Assembly: GCA_009760855.2 (NCBI GenBank)
Contig: WPIO01000055.1
Location: forward strand, 1,491,501 to 1,555,500
Reading direction: 5' to 3'
Length of the DNA stretch: 64,000 nucleotides
From: Cristatella mucedo
Lineage: Eukaryota; Bryozoa; Phylactolaemata; Cristatellidae
Numbering within the stretch: the first letter of the stretch is position 1; every line of letters starts with the position of its first letter. Position numbers and translations under genes: made by a program. This document shows positions 21,721-33,198 of the stretch, in pieces. The notes under the pieces were generated by a model, which had not been told where the DNA came from, did no database searches, and saw only the letters and a program-made list of their open reading frames with translations.

Positions 21721-24700
21721 ATTTTCATTATTTCATTTCATTATTATATTATTTCAGCCTACACCGGTCTCCGGCTGTCAAGTCTAGCACTGCTACGGGT
21801 GCTGCGTTTGCGGTCAAAACCCGAGTTTCTGAGCCGCCACGTGCGTTAACTACATTTCTCCACTTGGCGATCTGCATCGCCTCGTGAAAGACTAAAAACT
21901 GTGCAGTTTTCTGGTTCTCAAAAACGGCAAAGCTCGCTGTTGCTGACTTCCGTATCCGGAAGGCCAAGTCTTTCCGCACTCGAGCACTTGTCAGGATGAC
22001 ATATGGCCGAAAGTTTGCCTCCAGCGCCTCTCGCGGCTATCGATTGCTTAGTCAAACACTTTCCGGGAGCTAGCGAGGCGTCGATTCAATGCAACTATTT
22101 AATGCCACGTTCGCGCGAGCAGCAGCCTAATGTCGTGCTCAAGCGAAGCAGTTCGTTGGATGAAGAAGCGGTTATGGAAATACCCTAAAAATACCACTTG
22201 ACGGACGGCACCTATATTCCCCCTACGCTGACCTTCACTTTGCTCCAAATGTCAGCGAACTGGATCTTTGTGCAATGAGCCACCGACTTCTTGTGTTGTT
22301 CGCGAAATCTTTGAATCCCTTTTAATTTTCAAGCTGTTTAAACGCATCGACGCATACACGGAGAAGAAGTACAGGCATGCACGAACAAAAACTGCATGTA
22401 CACAAAGTTTGCTGTACGTATACGTAGAAGCATGAGTATGCGTAGAAGCAGTATAAAAAGAATACGGCAGATTGCCGACTCGCGGCACTTGCTTTCCTGC
22501 GCTGGCTTTCGTGTGCTTTTGTGTGTGGCTTTTGTGCTGTTCGAGTTTTGATAAGATATTGGGACTAAATCGGGTCATACTTGAGCCTAACTATGCGGCG
22601 TGGTATCTGGGCTCAAGCTAAAATGGCAGTATTTTATATACAGAATATTAAAATACAGTTTCTGCTCACCTAAGCCTGTTTCGCAGACTCGGGGCAAGGG
22701 CAGGAAAAGAAAGTCTAAACGGCGGGCTCAGGCAGCCGAACAGGAAGCAGATAGACAGTGCGTCCGAAGAAATTGAAGAGGACGGTAGAAAATATGTTGC
22801 GTCATGTTCAGTCGTCAAATTTCGGAAAACGCCGAGGTCGCATACACGCACACACATCTGTACTAAAGAACCAAGCCTGGACAGCGGAGCTGCAGTGAAG
22901 ACGCACGAGCCACGCCCTCACAGAGTTACGCTGCAAGGTCTGTTGAGAACTCTGCCACGTCGAGACAGGTGTTAAATGCACTGCTTCGGAGTAGGCATCG
23001 CAGTCTGCTTATGAGCTTACCAGCAATGCCCATGGTTTCGGGCATGACCACCCGACGTCAAAACTGTCAAACTATTATCAATAAGGCGTCTGAGTGCAGA
23101 GATGGGGTTAGCAGACGTCAACGAGACCAACTTCGCAATGTGTTTCTGATTTCTGCTTTCGGTGCGTGGGAAGGTTCGTCAACGAGAGAGGAGAGAGAGA
23201 GAGGGAGAGAGAGAGAGGGAGAGAGAGAGAGAGAGAGAGGGGGAGAGGAGACACACACAGACATAGAGACGGAGAGACAGAGAAAGAAAGTAAGTGTAAC
23301 AGGAGAGCTCTCTAAGGTATCAAACGCACGAAAGGGAGATAGGTTGAGTGACGAGCGAGAATGACAGTTCAGGCTACCGGATGTGCTTGAGGGATGGGTG
23401 CAGGCTGGCTGCGTGGTTGGTTGAGGCGACCGGCTCAGCCAAGCACGACTAATGACCAAAGTATACGTGAGTGGACCGCAGGTCCTTTAACGAAGGTTGG
23501 GCTGGCATGGACCATAAGACCAGTAGTCGGTGCCCCCCCCCCCCAGTGCGGTGAGTAATAAATCAGAAGGGACACCATTCAAAATAAGAGTCTATGAGGT
23601 AGCAGACTGGGACCTAGGAGGGTCATAAGCAACCGCCGAACGTTACACGAACGCGAAAACGAGAATGCACGCGCGCTTGCGCTGTCGGAGCAAATACCGC
23701 GAGTGGAACGCGTGCGGTGAACGAGCCTTTCTTTCAAGGAGTTTTGTTTTTGCCTTCTTTTACCCTTTGTCAGCGGATGTTGCAATGTCAGTCCGGATTT
23801 CGCTCGAGGCAGCAGGCGCGTGCATGGAGCATGAAGGCGCGGCTACCAAGGCACACTCGAGGCTCGATAGAAGTACAGCTTGCATAGATATACAGCAACG
23901 TACACGTGCATGATACAGATAGAAGTGCGGCGTTAGAATAGCGACTGATTGCGTCAGAGGACTTATGTCTGAGTAGATGTCTCAGTAGATGGGATACGTG
24001 GTTACCGAAGATTTTCAGATAGGTAAGCCAGAGCGCGAGAAAAATAAAGGGCAAAATAGATATATACAATAAAATAAATTATGTAGAAAAAAATACAAGT
24101 GAGGGCAAAACGTTTTAGTTCAATACTTTGCTTTATAGGGAGATGTGCTGTCGCGTGAGCTCTGCAACCCACATGCGACTGCGGTGGGGGGCCTTGGATA
24201 GTTAAGGGACGTACAGTTGCGATGTGGCAAACAATTTGATAGAAAGTATTTAAAAATGCATTGAAAAGCTAGATAATTGATCGTTGTGGCGCTCTCTTTA
24301 AAAATTAAAAATATTTTTATTTAAGTCGACATTCCATGATTTAATACAATTTCTTTGCTTTTGCATTGCAGATCTTAAATGCCGTTCCACAAACATGATT
24401 CTGGTGTACAAAAGCGAAACAATCGAGACAACCTAGCAAATGAATGGCTGGAGCCGCTGTATGCTACCGTCCACATCGCCGCTTCCATCGGAATCAGATT
24501 CCAGTGCGCCACGAGCCATAGAAAGTGAGAAGGAGACCGCGATGGAAGCAGCACTAAGCAACAATAAGTGAGTGGATGCGGAGAAACGACTCGCAACAAT
24601 TCACTACGCTGTCCACAACGGAAGAAGGGAATGCGCATGACTCAGATGGCGATTGCTGTCAGCAAGTTCTACCTATTTCGGATAGCATGCCCCAAGAAAA

Positions 24701-24950
24701 CCAAGCCTTGCAAGCCACTACAAGTAAGTACTCCTCATAGTGACGCAGCATCTCGGCCAAAAAATATCCAATAGTTTACGTATTAACACTGTGAAACTTG
24801 GAGCTGTCCAAGTGAAAGATTCCAAATCGCCCAAGTCAAAAGAAAACGGCAAATTCAATCCCCCCCAGTATTAGGCGTCCATTGTGGCGCCTCCGGATCC
24901 AGCGCCCGTGGGCATATGCCCCCTGCCCCCTTCGGTACGCCGCCTGGTTG
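21720..24950. other. no gene recognised; GA-rich stretch at 23.19-23.29 kb
   Basis: About 3.2 kb without a recognisable gene. It includes an imperfect purine tract (GAGAGAGGGA type, 23,188-23,290) and a C-run at 23,527-23,543. Open frames are short and low complexity. Confidence 0.4.
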
Positions 24951-24957
24951 GGGCTAA

Positions 24958-25905
24958 TTATGATAATAATAATAATGCACTTAATAAAGCACTCTCAGAG
25001 AACTCAATCTCTTTCTAGGCGCTTCACATTTGCTGCAAAGGCAAACGCGATTGAATGCTGAGTAATATCATGCTTGATAAACAACATGAATAACGTGGTT
25101 AGGGGTGACATGCACAGGGTCAGCCTGCAAGTGTGGTTAGTGGCAGCATGCACAGTGTCAGCACGCATAAGCATATAAAGGACGAATTACAGGACCCACT
25201 AACCGTTGTGATAAATAAATGCGTTTTTAGTTTCTTTTTAAATGTAGTCAAGTCAGGAGATGTTATAACGCAAGTCGGGAGTGGGCTCTGGGAGCATACG
25301 TACTAAAGGCACGGTTTACAAAAGATTTTAGATTTGTACGAGGTATAGGTAAACGGCTAGATTCCGAAAAGCGAGTGGTACGATGCTTAGCCTGGTGGGG
25401 AGTGGATCTGAGAGATAGGCTGGAGCCAAAGAATGAAGTGACCTAAAAGTGAGCGACAAAACCTTGAAGTCGATCCGTTGCTTGACTGGTAGCCAGTGCA
25501 GGTCGGCGAGAAGTGGTGTGATGTGGCAACTGCGCCACTCACGACAGACAAGCCTAGCTGCAGAGTTTTGCACCAGCTGTAATCGCCTAATTGCATACGC
25601 CGATAGGCCAGCAAGCAATGAGTTACAGAAGTCAAGACGGGATGTCGCAAATGCATGGACCAATTTAGACGTGGTATCCTTATCTAAACAAGCCCGAATT
25701 TTAGCAATGTTATGTATCTGAAAGTAGGCAGACTTGATTGTGGAGCTGATGTGGTCGTCTGACGAGAGGTCTCTTTGGAACATGATACCTAGATTTCGAG
25801 CTGACTCAACAGAATATATGCTGGCAGAGCCAATTTTGAGCGTCAGCTTTTCCAATTTCTGAATCACACTGGGTTGGTCCATAACTAGTAAGTTAGTTTT
25901 ATCTG
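24958..25905 (-). mobile_element. L2-like LINE 3' half, minus
   Basis: A 184-codon frame (25,882-25,328) reads 'SAYFQIHNIAKIRACLDKDT', 'TSRLDFCNSLLAGLSAYAIR' and 'RIDFKVLSLTFRSLHSLAPA'. The 3' UTR and tail with (AAT)n finish at about 24,960. It is closely related to the 20.4-21.7 and 57 kb copies. Confidence 0.87.
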
Positions 25906-25989
25906 AACCTTACGGGTAGCGTGAAGGGCAAATATCTCGGTGCTCGAGCATTCTAAAGATGAAACAGCGGACATTCTATTTGCTTTGCA

Positions 25990-27172
25990 CAAATCAGTCT
26001 CAGCCTCGTTGTCAGCGATGCAGCAGGCTCTTCCGGTAGCGGACATTTTCTTCTTTGGTTGCTTGCAGTGAGTGTATTCATTTTTTTCGCATCAACTTCT
26101 AGATAAAACGCTCTGAAAGAGTTTTGCTTCACTATTGTGAAACGTCCAGCAAATACTCGCTGGAAAAGAAAAATTTCAAGTGTTAAACCGCATCTATTCC
26201 AAACTAAGGACATCCACATAGCACTGTTAAGCATATGCGATGCTTTCCAAGGGAAAGATTCCAAAGCTATGCACTAAGAGGTGAACAAATAAGCAGAAGA
26301 AATTTCTTCTCTCTGCTTCCTGTTGCGCTTGACAATGCAGCACAACCTCCGAGCTGATACCAATAAGGTCAACAAGATTCTCTTGGAAGAAAGCGTGCAA
26401 ATTGACGTCACCCTGGAGCTTATCAAAGCCACGCATTGGTTGCTACGAAGCTAACGCTAGAGTGCCACTCTCTTCTCATCAGCAGTCGACGCGCCAACAA
26501 ACTCGTGCGAACAACTAGACATACGAGCCGAAATGCCAGCTGAAGGGCACCGACGTGTGGCCGCGCCAGTTTTGATATGAAGATTGAGATGACCCTCTCG
26601 TCGATTCTTTGCACACAGTAAAAGTGCAGTTCTTCTTTCACGAAATCGACGTCGCTCCTGTCTCCCTTCGTGAACAATTTGTCATGATGAGCATACACAG
26701 TGGCAACTTCACATTCTTTTACATCATTCCTTCGCTGTAACAATAGGAAAATCCGGAGCTGGAAAATTGTCTGGAAACATCTGGAACATTGTGCCGTTAT
26801 GCCCGCTGCATTAAGAGCTCTTAATGCCGAAGGCCAAGCCGTCGCGGTGGTCATCGAGAAGACGGCCAGCTGGCAGAGAAGCAGTGGATCACTTTCGCAT
26901 TTACTCTCGCCTGAGTGCCTGTGGGTCCCTGATATGCTGGATTCTATTCTGAAATCCGGCCTCGAAGAGATTTTTCCAAATGTAATTATCGGTTTGCGAG
27001 TAATCCTTGCGTTGCCTGTTGGCGTTGCAAGCGGAGAATGCAGTTTCTCTACATTAAAACTCACCAGATCGCTTTTACCCTCAACTATAGAGCAGGAGAG
27101 GTTTTGTGGGTTACCGGCGATATCTACCGAACTTGAACTAATTGCTGAGCAATATTACGCTAAACGGATCTA
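25990..27172 (+). pseudogene. fossil hAT-family transposase
   Basis: The plus strand shows, in shifting frames, 'DIFFFGCLQ', 'ANTRWKRK', 'NKILLEESVQIDVTLELIK' and a final open segment ending at 27,172. That segment contains 'FPNVIIGLRVILALPVGVAS' and 'GECSFSTLKLTRSLLPSTIE'. The last block is the C-terminal dimerisation region (hATC) of hAT transposases of the DUF4371/ZMYM1-like type, where 'PVTVASGERSFSKLK' is typical. These enzymes cut and paste DNA elements. Many stops break the frame between 26.3 and 26.7 kb, so it cannot make a full enzyme. An opposite-strand frame at 26,423-27,064 is a shadow. Confidence 0.72.
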
Positions 27173-27439
27173 AGGTTCGGCGAGTCGCAAAGTGCACTGT
27201 GTTTCTCTATGAGTTGACAATTAAATAGTGTAAACTATTTAAATAGTGTTTGTAATTGTTTTACTTTTTAATTAAATACTACTACGAACGCAAATTATCC
27301 TATTTACTTTGAATGCATGGGGCACAAGAACAAAGAGAGGCAGTAGGCCTCCACAAGTCACACGACGACTCGGTTTGGTGCCATTGCCGATCGACTAAAA
27401 GTAGATTGGTTGACCCGTTTTTAAGCCTAGCTAATAAAA

Positions 27440-27640
27440 ATGAATAAATAAATAAAGAACGAGCTGATTTAACAGCCCGTTTTTGTAGAGTGGCAGAAGA
27501 GTCTCAAAGGCTATCACTGCTGTTTGTGGTGACAATAAAGGATCGTCCACCACGTGATCGCCTACCACGGGGTTCGAACCGACGACCTCGTGCAGAACAA
27601 CCACCTTACCAAGTGTGCCATCACGGCTCATGAAATTGGC
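27440..27640 (-). mobile_element. tRNA-derived SINE (SINE-A), minus
   Basis: The reverse complement starts GAGCCGTGATGGCACACTTG. B box GGTTCGAACCCC lies near 27,580-27,569. GATCCTTTATTGTCACC and CGGGCTGTTAAATCAGCTCG follow, ending in a TTTATTTATT tail. It has the same structure as the copies at 29.8, 48.5, 56.1 and 61.2 kb. Confidence 0.82.
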
Positions 27641-27669
27641 ACCAACGTTGCGCACCTTTCTACAGGCAG

Positions 27670-28241
27670 GTGCACGCTGGATATCCCAATGTAGGCGTCA
27701 ACTTAGCTATGGTATCCTTGTCGAAGCTAGTACAAGTTTTTGCAACGATGCGTACCTGAAAGAAAGCTGACGAGGCTGCAAGTTGAAGTAGCTATCTCGT
27801 AAGTTTGGTCATTTTGGTATAGGGCACTCTGATTCCTGGCAGATGAGAAGCAGAGCTGCTGGTGGCGAGCACATTTCAAGAGTCAGGCTTTCCCATGCAT
27901 GAGTAGCATTAGGTTTGCACATATTCATAAGTAGTAACTTGGTTTTATTTTGCTAGTCATACCCAATCACACGGCGTGGTCAGCAACTGAACTCTGACCT
28001 ATCAAGTCAGTTCGAGGAAGCTTGCGGTCATCCAATTGCAGATGTGAGCAACACGTGCTACAAGGGTGTTGACAGCTCAAGATACATGAAGTCGGGCAGA
28101 GATTGTGTACAAGTACAGCTGTGCGACATCTGCATAAAAGTGAATGCCTAGATAATGCTCGACAATTACACCAGCAAGACGCAGATAATTTTGAAAAAAG
28201 GGGACATAGAACACGGGCCGCAGGTATCCCACACTTTAAAG
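27670..28241 (-). mobile_element. older L2-like LINE, left part (interrupted by hAT element)
   Basis: Minus translation gives 'LKCGIPAARVLCPLFSKL' (motif B region) and 'FTFMQM' near motif C, then C-terminal sequence towards 27,670. The ORF is cut at 28,241 by the hAT element and resumes at 29,188. Confidence 0.65.
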
Positions 28242-29187
28242 CAGAGGTCGACAAAGGTTTCGGACTACCAGGAGGACATTTCATGAGGTCAAGAAGGCAC
28301 ACTAGGCCAGAAGAAAGCGGCCCATTCCGCTAGCCCGTCGGAGTGGGCTGGGCCAGACGAACAAATAAACAAAAAGCCACAGCTGACGCAAAGACGCGCG
28401 CACGGCGATTATATGGGTAGACATGTATCACCCCCAACCCGGCCATGGGCTTCTGTTCATACAAGCGCCTGACATCAATTCTAAAAAAAGCATGGGCAAC
28501 AGCTTGAACTGCAGCCAGCAATAATGAAGGGGAACAAGGCCACGACAACTCACTTACAAACCATTTGGTCGTGCTTCCTTTGCATCAAATGTAACGTGCC
28601 TAGAAAAATATTAAGTTATCTCCAGGGCGCTATATCAAATGTATTATTATTATTATGATTATTTATTAGGCCGGATCCAACTATAAATATATAGGGTGGC
28701 ATCAGGCCGAACTGGGGTGCTAGCTCAGGCCTGTTTGGCATAAAGGCCGAATTGTGCCGACCTCTGCATTAACATTTTCTGGCGAAAATCCGTCACGGCT
28801 AAGAGCTGCAGCCGATAGCCGTGCGCCAAGCAAAGTCGCAGTTATAAAATAACGCCCGAAGCAAAATCTAACACAATAACAGCTAGCTCTCAACTCAAAG
28901 CAAAAAGTTACCGAGAGACGGCTCGTGCCTCGAAAACTCGTTAGTTGTGATACTCGTGAGTCAAAGTATCAAAGTGAGTAAGTATATAGTGAAGGGGAAG
29001 ACAACAGCGACAACTCAATAAGGCCGGATCCATCCATAAATAACTAGCAACTAGGCCACTGCAGCTGGCTATGAATATGGCTTCAAGGCTAGATCCATCC
29101 AACAATAAATAACTAGGGGGCGCTGGGCCGGACTGGAGCACTAGCTAGGCCGGATCTGGCCTAAAGGCCAGAGTTTACCGACCTCTG
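28242..29187. mobile_element. 946-bp non-autonomous hAT element
   Basis: The ends read CAGAGGTCGACAAAG (left) and, reversed, CAGAGGTCGGTAAACTC (right), typical of hAT terminal inverted repeats. The flanks are 8-bp duplications, CTTTAAAG (28,234-28,241) and CTTCAAAG (29,188-29,195), one mismatch apart. Removing the element restores the L2 reading frame around the site. No transposase is encoded. An internal copy of the right end finishes at 28,766, and the segments 28,671-28,766 and 29,022-29,187 resemble each other. An L2 tail is inserted at 28,558-28,662. Confidence 0.8.
28558..28662 (+). mobile_element. L2-like LINE tail inside the hAT element
   Basis: Diverged tail 'TTTGCATCAAATGTAACGTG', then GGGCGCTATATCAAATG and ATT repeats. 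Confidence 0.7.
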
Positions 29188-29290
29188 CTTCAAAGGCTTG
29201 TTGACACCTGCACCCTAAAATCTTTCACTGAGACCTTAACAATTCTAGTGCAGGGCCTGTGACGTGTTAGTTGAGGCGACAGGAGAGCAA
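29188..29290 (-). mobile_element. older L2-like LINE, right part
   Basis: On the minus strand the sequence encodes the segment preceding motif B (CAACAAGCCTTTGAAG joins to TGTGGGATACC across the hAT site). It is the continuation of the 27.67-28.24 kb copy. Confidence 0.6.
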
Positions 29291-29394
29291 GATGCATTTA
29301 ATGATCGAATGATATCAAAAATTGATGAGAGATGCAGCAGAACAAGCACAGAGACACCGAGTAAGAGTCTGCAGTCCTGAGATGTTTGCTACAG

Positions 29395-29830
29395 CTAGCC
29401 ATCACGTCCGATCCCAATCTAAGATTAGAAGCTGTCTTGCACGGTGGCTTTACAAATTTTTTTTAACTAGCTCCTTAGTTCTGTCTCGGCTGGATTATTG
29501 TAATTATCTTTTGGCTGGGCTACCAAAGAAAGTAACTAGGCCAAGGCAGATGGCTATGACTATGGCTGCAGAGCTAGTTTGCAAATCCCAGAGGTTTGAC
29601 CACTTCTCTCCACTTTGCTAAAAGAGCTAAGATGGCTGCCTGTTGATCGACGGATACAGAGCAAAGTTCTTACGATGACCCGCAAGGCCAGCCACGGCTC
29701 GGCTCCTCCATACCTAGCTGAAATGCTGCACCAGTTTCAACCTCATCGTGCCCCCAGGTCCTGTGTGGACAAAAAATTAGCTGTTCCATTCCTTCCCTTC
29801 GAGACTGTTGGTGACAGAAGCTGTCACTCT
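29395..29830 (+). mobile_element. L2/CR1-like LINE C-terminal fragment of a different subfamily
   Basis: The translation contains 'SLVLSRLDYCNYLLAGLPKK' and, in the next frame, 'ELRWLPVDRRIQSKVLTMT' and 'ASHGSAPPYLAEML'. The layout is the same as the common family, but the residues differ throughout. Confidence 0.65.
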
Positions 29831-30035
29831 GGTGAGCCGTAATGGCACACTAGGTTAGGCGGTTGCTTTTCACGACCTCGGTCCCGAGTTCGATTCCTGT
29901 GGTGGGTGATTCTTTATCGCCACTGTAAGCGATGGTTATAGCCGTAAAGGCTCTTCTGTCGCTATGCAAAGAGAGGCTGTTTAACCAGCTAGGACTCTGC
30001 AGGTCCTAGACTGGGGAACTCGCTTAATCGATTCT
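29830..30035 (+). mobile_element. tRNA-derived SINE (SINE-A), plus
   Basis: GAGCCGTAATGGCACACTAG carries the A box (29,843-29,854). The B box AGTTCGATTCC is at 29,887-29,897. It continues with GATTCTTTATCGCCACTGT and GAGGCTGTTTAACCAGCTAG, then passes directly into a copy of the 9.7-kb-type repeat. Confidence 0.8.
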
Positions 30036-30044
30036 TACGCAATG

Positions 30045-30293
30045 ACAACTACTCTCCTGCTGCCGAAAATGGCTCATCTTTTTCAGCGGTCCTGAGCTGC
30101 TACTTCCATGCCACTCAGCTGCTCTCCTGGCACTGCTGTGCTTTCCACTTTCTCTTTTTTTCATGAGACGAAGTCTATTGGCTACCGAATACGTACCGGA
30201 AGCCACTTAGGCTGTGAGTTCGCTATACAAAACTCCTGTGTAAAATCCACACAGCCTTTGTGGAGTTACAGACAGAGATACATTACATACGTT
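30045..30293 (+). repeat. dispersed repeat '9.7-kb type'
   Basis: CAACTACTCTCCTGCTGCCG through TTTTCAGCGGTCCTGAGCTG and ATTGGCTACCGAATACGTAC to CTTTGTGGAGTTACAGACAG. It is contiguous with the SINE-A head upstream, which raises the possibility that the two form one longer element. Confidence 0.75.
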
Positions 30294-30389
30294 CGCGGCA
30301 GGGCTGTCTGTCTGTGGAGTGAATATCTAAAACATGACTGCAACTTACTAGCTCGCTAGGTTGGTGGTTTGGTAGTAACAACAATAATA

Positions 30390-31058
30390 TCAAGAACTAC
30401 TCACTGTTTGCTGGTCAACCGGCCAGTGCAATCAGGCGCTTACAGCTGGTGCAAAACTCTGCAGCTAGGCTTGTCTGTCGTGAGCGTCGCAGTTGCCACA
30501 TCGTACCACTTCTCGCCGACCTGCACTGGTTCCCCGTCAACCAATGCATCGACTTTAAGGCTCTATCGCTCACTTTTAGGTTCTTTCATTCTTGACTCTA
30601 GCCTACCTATTAGATATACTCCCCACATGGCTAAGCATCGTACCAATTGCTTTTCGCAATCGAATCGTTTATCTATACGTTGCACGAACCTCAGATTTTA
30701 TTGGAGACCATGCCTTTAGATCGTATGCTCCCAAAGCCTGGAACGTGCTTCCGGCTTCCCCTGACTTGACCGTATTTAAAAAGAAACCAAAAGCGCATCT
30801 ATTTATCGCAGCATTTAGTGAGTCCACGTGATTCGTCCTTTATGTGCTTGTGAGTGCTGACAATGCATGCTGCCACTAACCACACTTGCATACTGACCCT
30901 GCGCATGTCACCTCTAACCGTATTGTTTGTCGGCATGATACCACTCACCACTCAATGTTTCCTTTGCAGCAAATGTAAAGTGCCTAGAAAGAGATTGAGT
31001 TCTCTGAAGGTGCTTAATCAAGAATATTACTATTATTATTATTGCTACTATCATTAGA
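30390..31058 (+). mobile_element. L2-like LINE 3' third, plus
   Basis: From 'SAIRRLQLVQNSAARLVCRE'-like sequence through 'FRSYAPKAWNVLPASPDLTV' and 'FKKKPKAHLFIAAFS' to the 3' UTR and tail with ATT repeats. The frames are broken. Confidence 0.82.
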
Positions 31059-31062
31059 TACT

Positions 31063-31560
31063 AGCAGTATTCCTAAAGTGGGGGGGATACAATTCAAAAT
31101 GACGTCAGTAAGGGCAGGCTTTAAGGTCGGCATTCAGGTACAGCAAGTGACTTAAGTACCTTTGAGGTGGACTCTATATGATCTTGTCAATCTTTCTGAC
31201 AAAGAACCTAGAACAACGATTTCCAGGTCACCACCAAGATAGCTAGGCATGATGCTTGCCTGGGGACATCTAAGGAGATGGTCGATGTGTACATCAGCAT
31301 TTTTGGACTGTGCATCTGTGATTCCACAATGCTCTTATAGAAGCAGGAATTGGCCTCAGCGATGATGGATTGGTAAGACCTAAAAAAAGGTCTTCCTATG
31401 CAAGTCGATGGACAGTCAGTCCTGATCTTTCGTATGCTATCTTAAGCAGGCGCTTAGTGGTCCTAGCTAATTTTATGTCTGCTGCACACGGCAAGCCATC
31501 TGGGAGATGGCGTACCGGAAATTCTTAGCAAGAGGAGCAGGCTCATCTAGAACATCGGCG
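31063..31560 (-). mobile_element. probable L2-like ORF2 spacer fragment, minus
   Basis: The minus translation includes 'RSGLTVHRLA', 'SIIAEANSCFYKSIVESQMH' and 'SKVLKSLAVPECRP'. These resemble the endonuclease-RT spacer seen at 440-830. Similarity is weak and frames shift. Confidence 0.45.
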
Positions 31561-33198
31561 CATGCATCGTGCTGTAGCATTCCCAGTGAGGCCGAGTGAC
31601 TGGATGAAGGACTGACATGAAGGGGTGAAGGATCAATATTAAGCTAAAAGGCTTCATTGTCAAGGTTCTCTGGGTTTTTCTATTTATAGAAAATGTCCAC
31701 ACAAAAGTGAACTCACAACGTAGATAGAAAAAGATACGCAAGTGATTAGATATGCAGAAACAATTGGAGTCGGTAACAGCTGGAGTTGACTGCTAGAGAA
31801 TACTGCTTGAGAGAGTGACCTTTGCTGTGGGTGGGGGCCATGCATAGGAGACATGAGAGGAAATGAACCAGTCAATGTATGAAATTCAGCATCACTGGGA
31901 TCAGTCGGACTATCCAAATTAATGTCAGTAATCATCGAGTAGGACAAGTGGAGGATTTCTGAAACACAAAATCTACATAACATCGGAACAATTTAAATCA
32001 ACGCAAGTCTATGTACCTGGGGATGGGGCTCGATAGATTACCACCATCGGATGGAAGGACTCGGATATCCGAACGACAGCTTCAGACAATAGGGACGTCA
32101 GCAAGTGGTAGCAGATGCAGCAAAACGCAGGGTGACGGCAGCAGCTGACACGCCCAAACGAGACCACACGAAACTGTCAGGTGACAACTGAAAATGCCAT
32201 ATTAAATTCGCTCAACTATAACTCGAGCCATGTCACACTGCAACGTCATGACTTCGAGCACGAGCAGATGCTGCACGCAACCACAGGCCTGCGCTCCGTG
32301 GACTCAGCCGAGGATTGCGGCAATGACGGCAGCGGGGTGCTGCCGTCGGATATGGAGCAGAGCGACCGCCACACCTCGGCGGTGGCTCCGTCGGATGCTG
32401 ATGCAGCACCGACAAGCGCGTCTACTGTGGAACGGTTTTGCTGCACTGAAATGGCACACTATAAAGACGAAACTGTGCTGCTTCGGCGGCAGAGTTCGTT
32501 CGTGAGATTGCATGGCAGGAACATCTGCAATGGAGGCGCGGCCAGAGCCGCGATCCGGAGCTCCGGCCGCGATCCGACGACGACGCTCCCATTCGCTCGC
32601 TTTCGTCGGTGGCCTTCCGTCTGGCGGCGAGCAGCTTGCAAGGGCTTGCTTTTCCTGGGCACAGCAGCTCGGCGGGCGCAAGAAGGCAATGGCTGCTGCG
32701 CTGCGCGAGGCTGCGGCGAGCCGAGAGGTGCTCAGCACAAAATGGCCGCAGCTGCTGTCAAAAGAACAGCCGCTGCAAACAAAAACAAAAACGAAAAAAG
32801 CACGAGTCCATCGCCACCTCAAGTTGTCTCTCGCTATTGGCACGATACCCATTCGCGCGAGGCACCTCGGCCGGACGTCGGCGATGGCAGGAGTAGCCAC
32901 CTGACAGCGACCACTCGGGCAGCTACCTACCGTGCATGGAAATGCTGCTGCTGCTTCGGGCTGCCACCTCGGCTAACGAATCCATTCCAAGGAGCTCAGA
33001 ACCCTCCTGGCTGCACGCTGGCACAGCGAGCCTCCTTTTCGTCGTCGCAGGCTTTCAGGGGGGGGGGGATCCGCCAAGCCAGTGGCCCGCTCGCGCTGGC
33101 CAAGCACAGTGTCGGCACAGCCACAGCAGCAGCCCCCCACCAGGCCATCTGGGAATCGGGGGGGGGGGGAAGGAGGGCGGCAGCTTCAGGCACATTTC
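31560..33198. other. region downstream of RGM; no second gene established
   Basis: From 32.2 kb the DNA is GC-rich with long open frames on both strands. The RGM 3' UTR (minus) should lie here. A 429-codon plus-strand frame (32,181-33,470) overlaps the RGM end and is most likely compositional. Confidence 0.4.

Noticed and set aside
26423-27064. 213-codon minus-strand frame
   Set aside because: It lies opposite the readable hAT transposase remnant and has no recognisable content.
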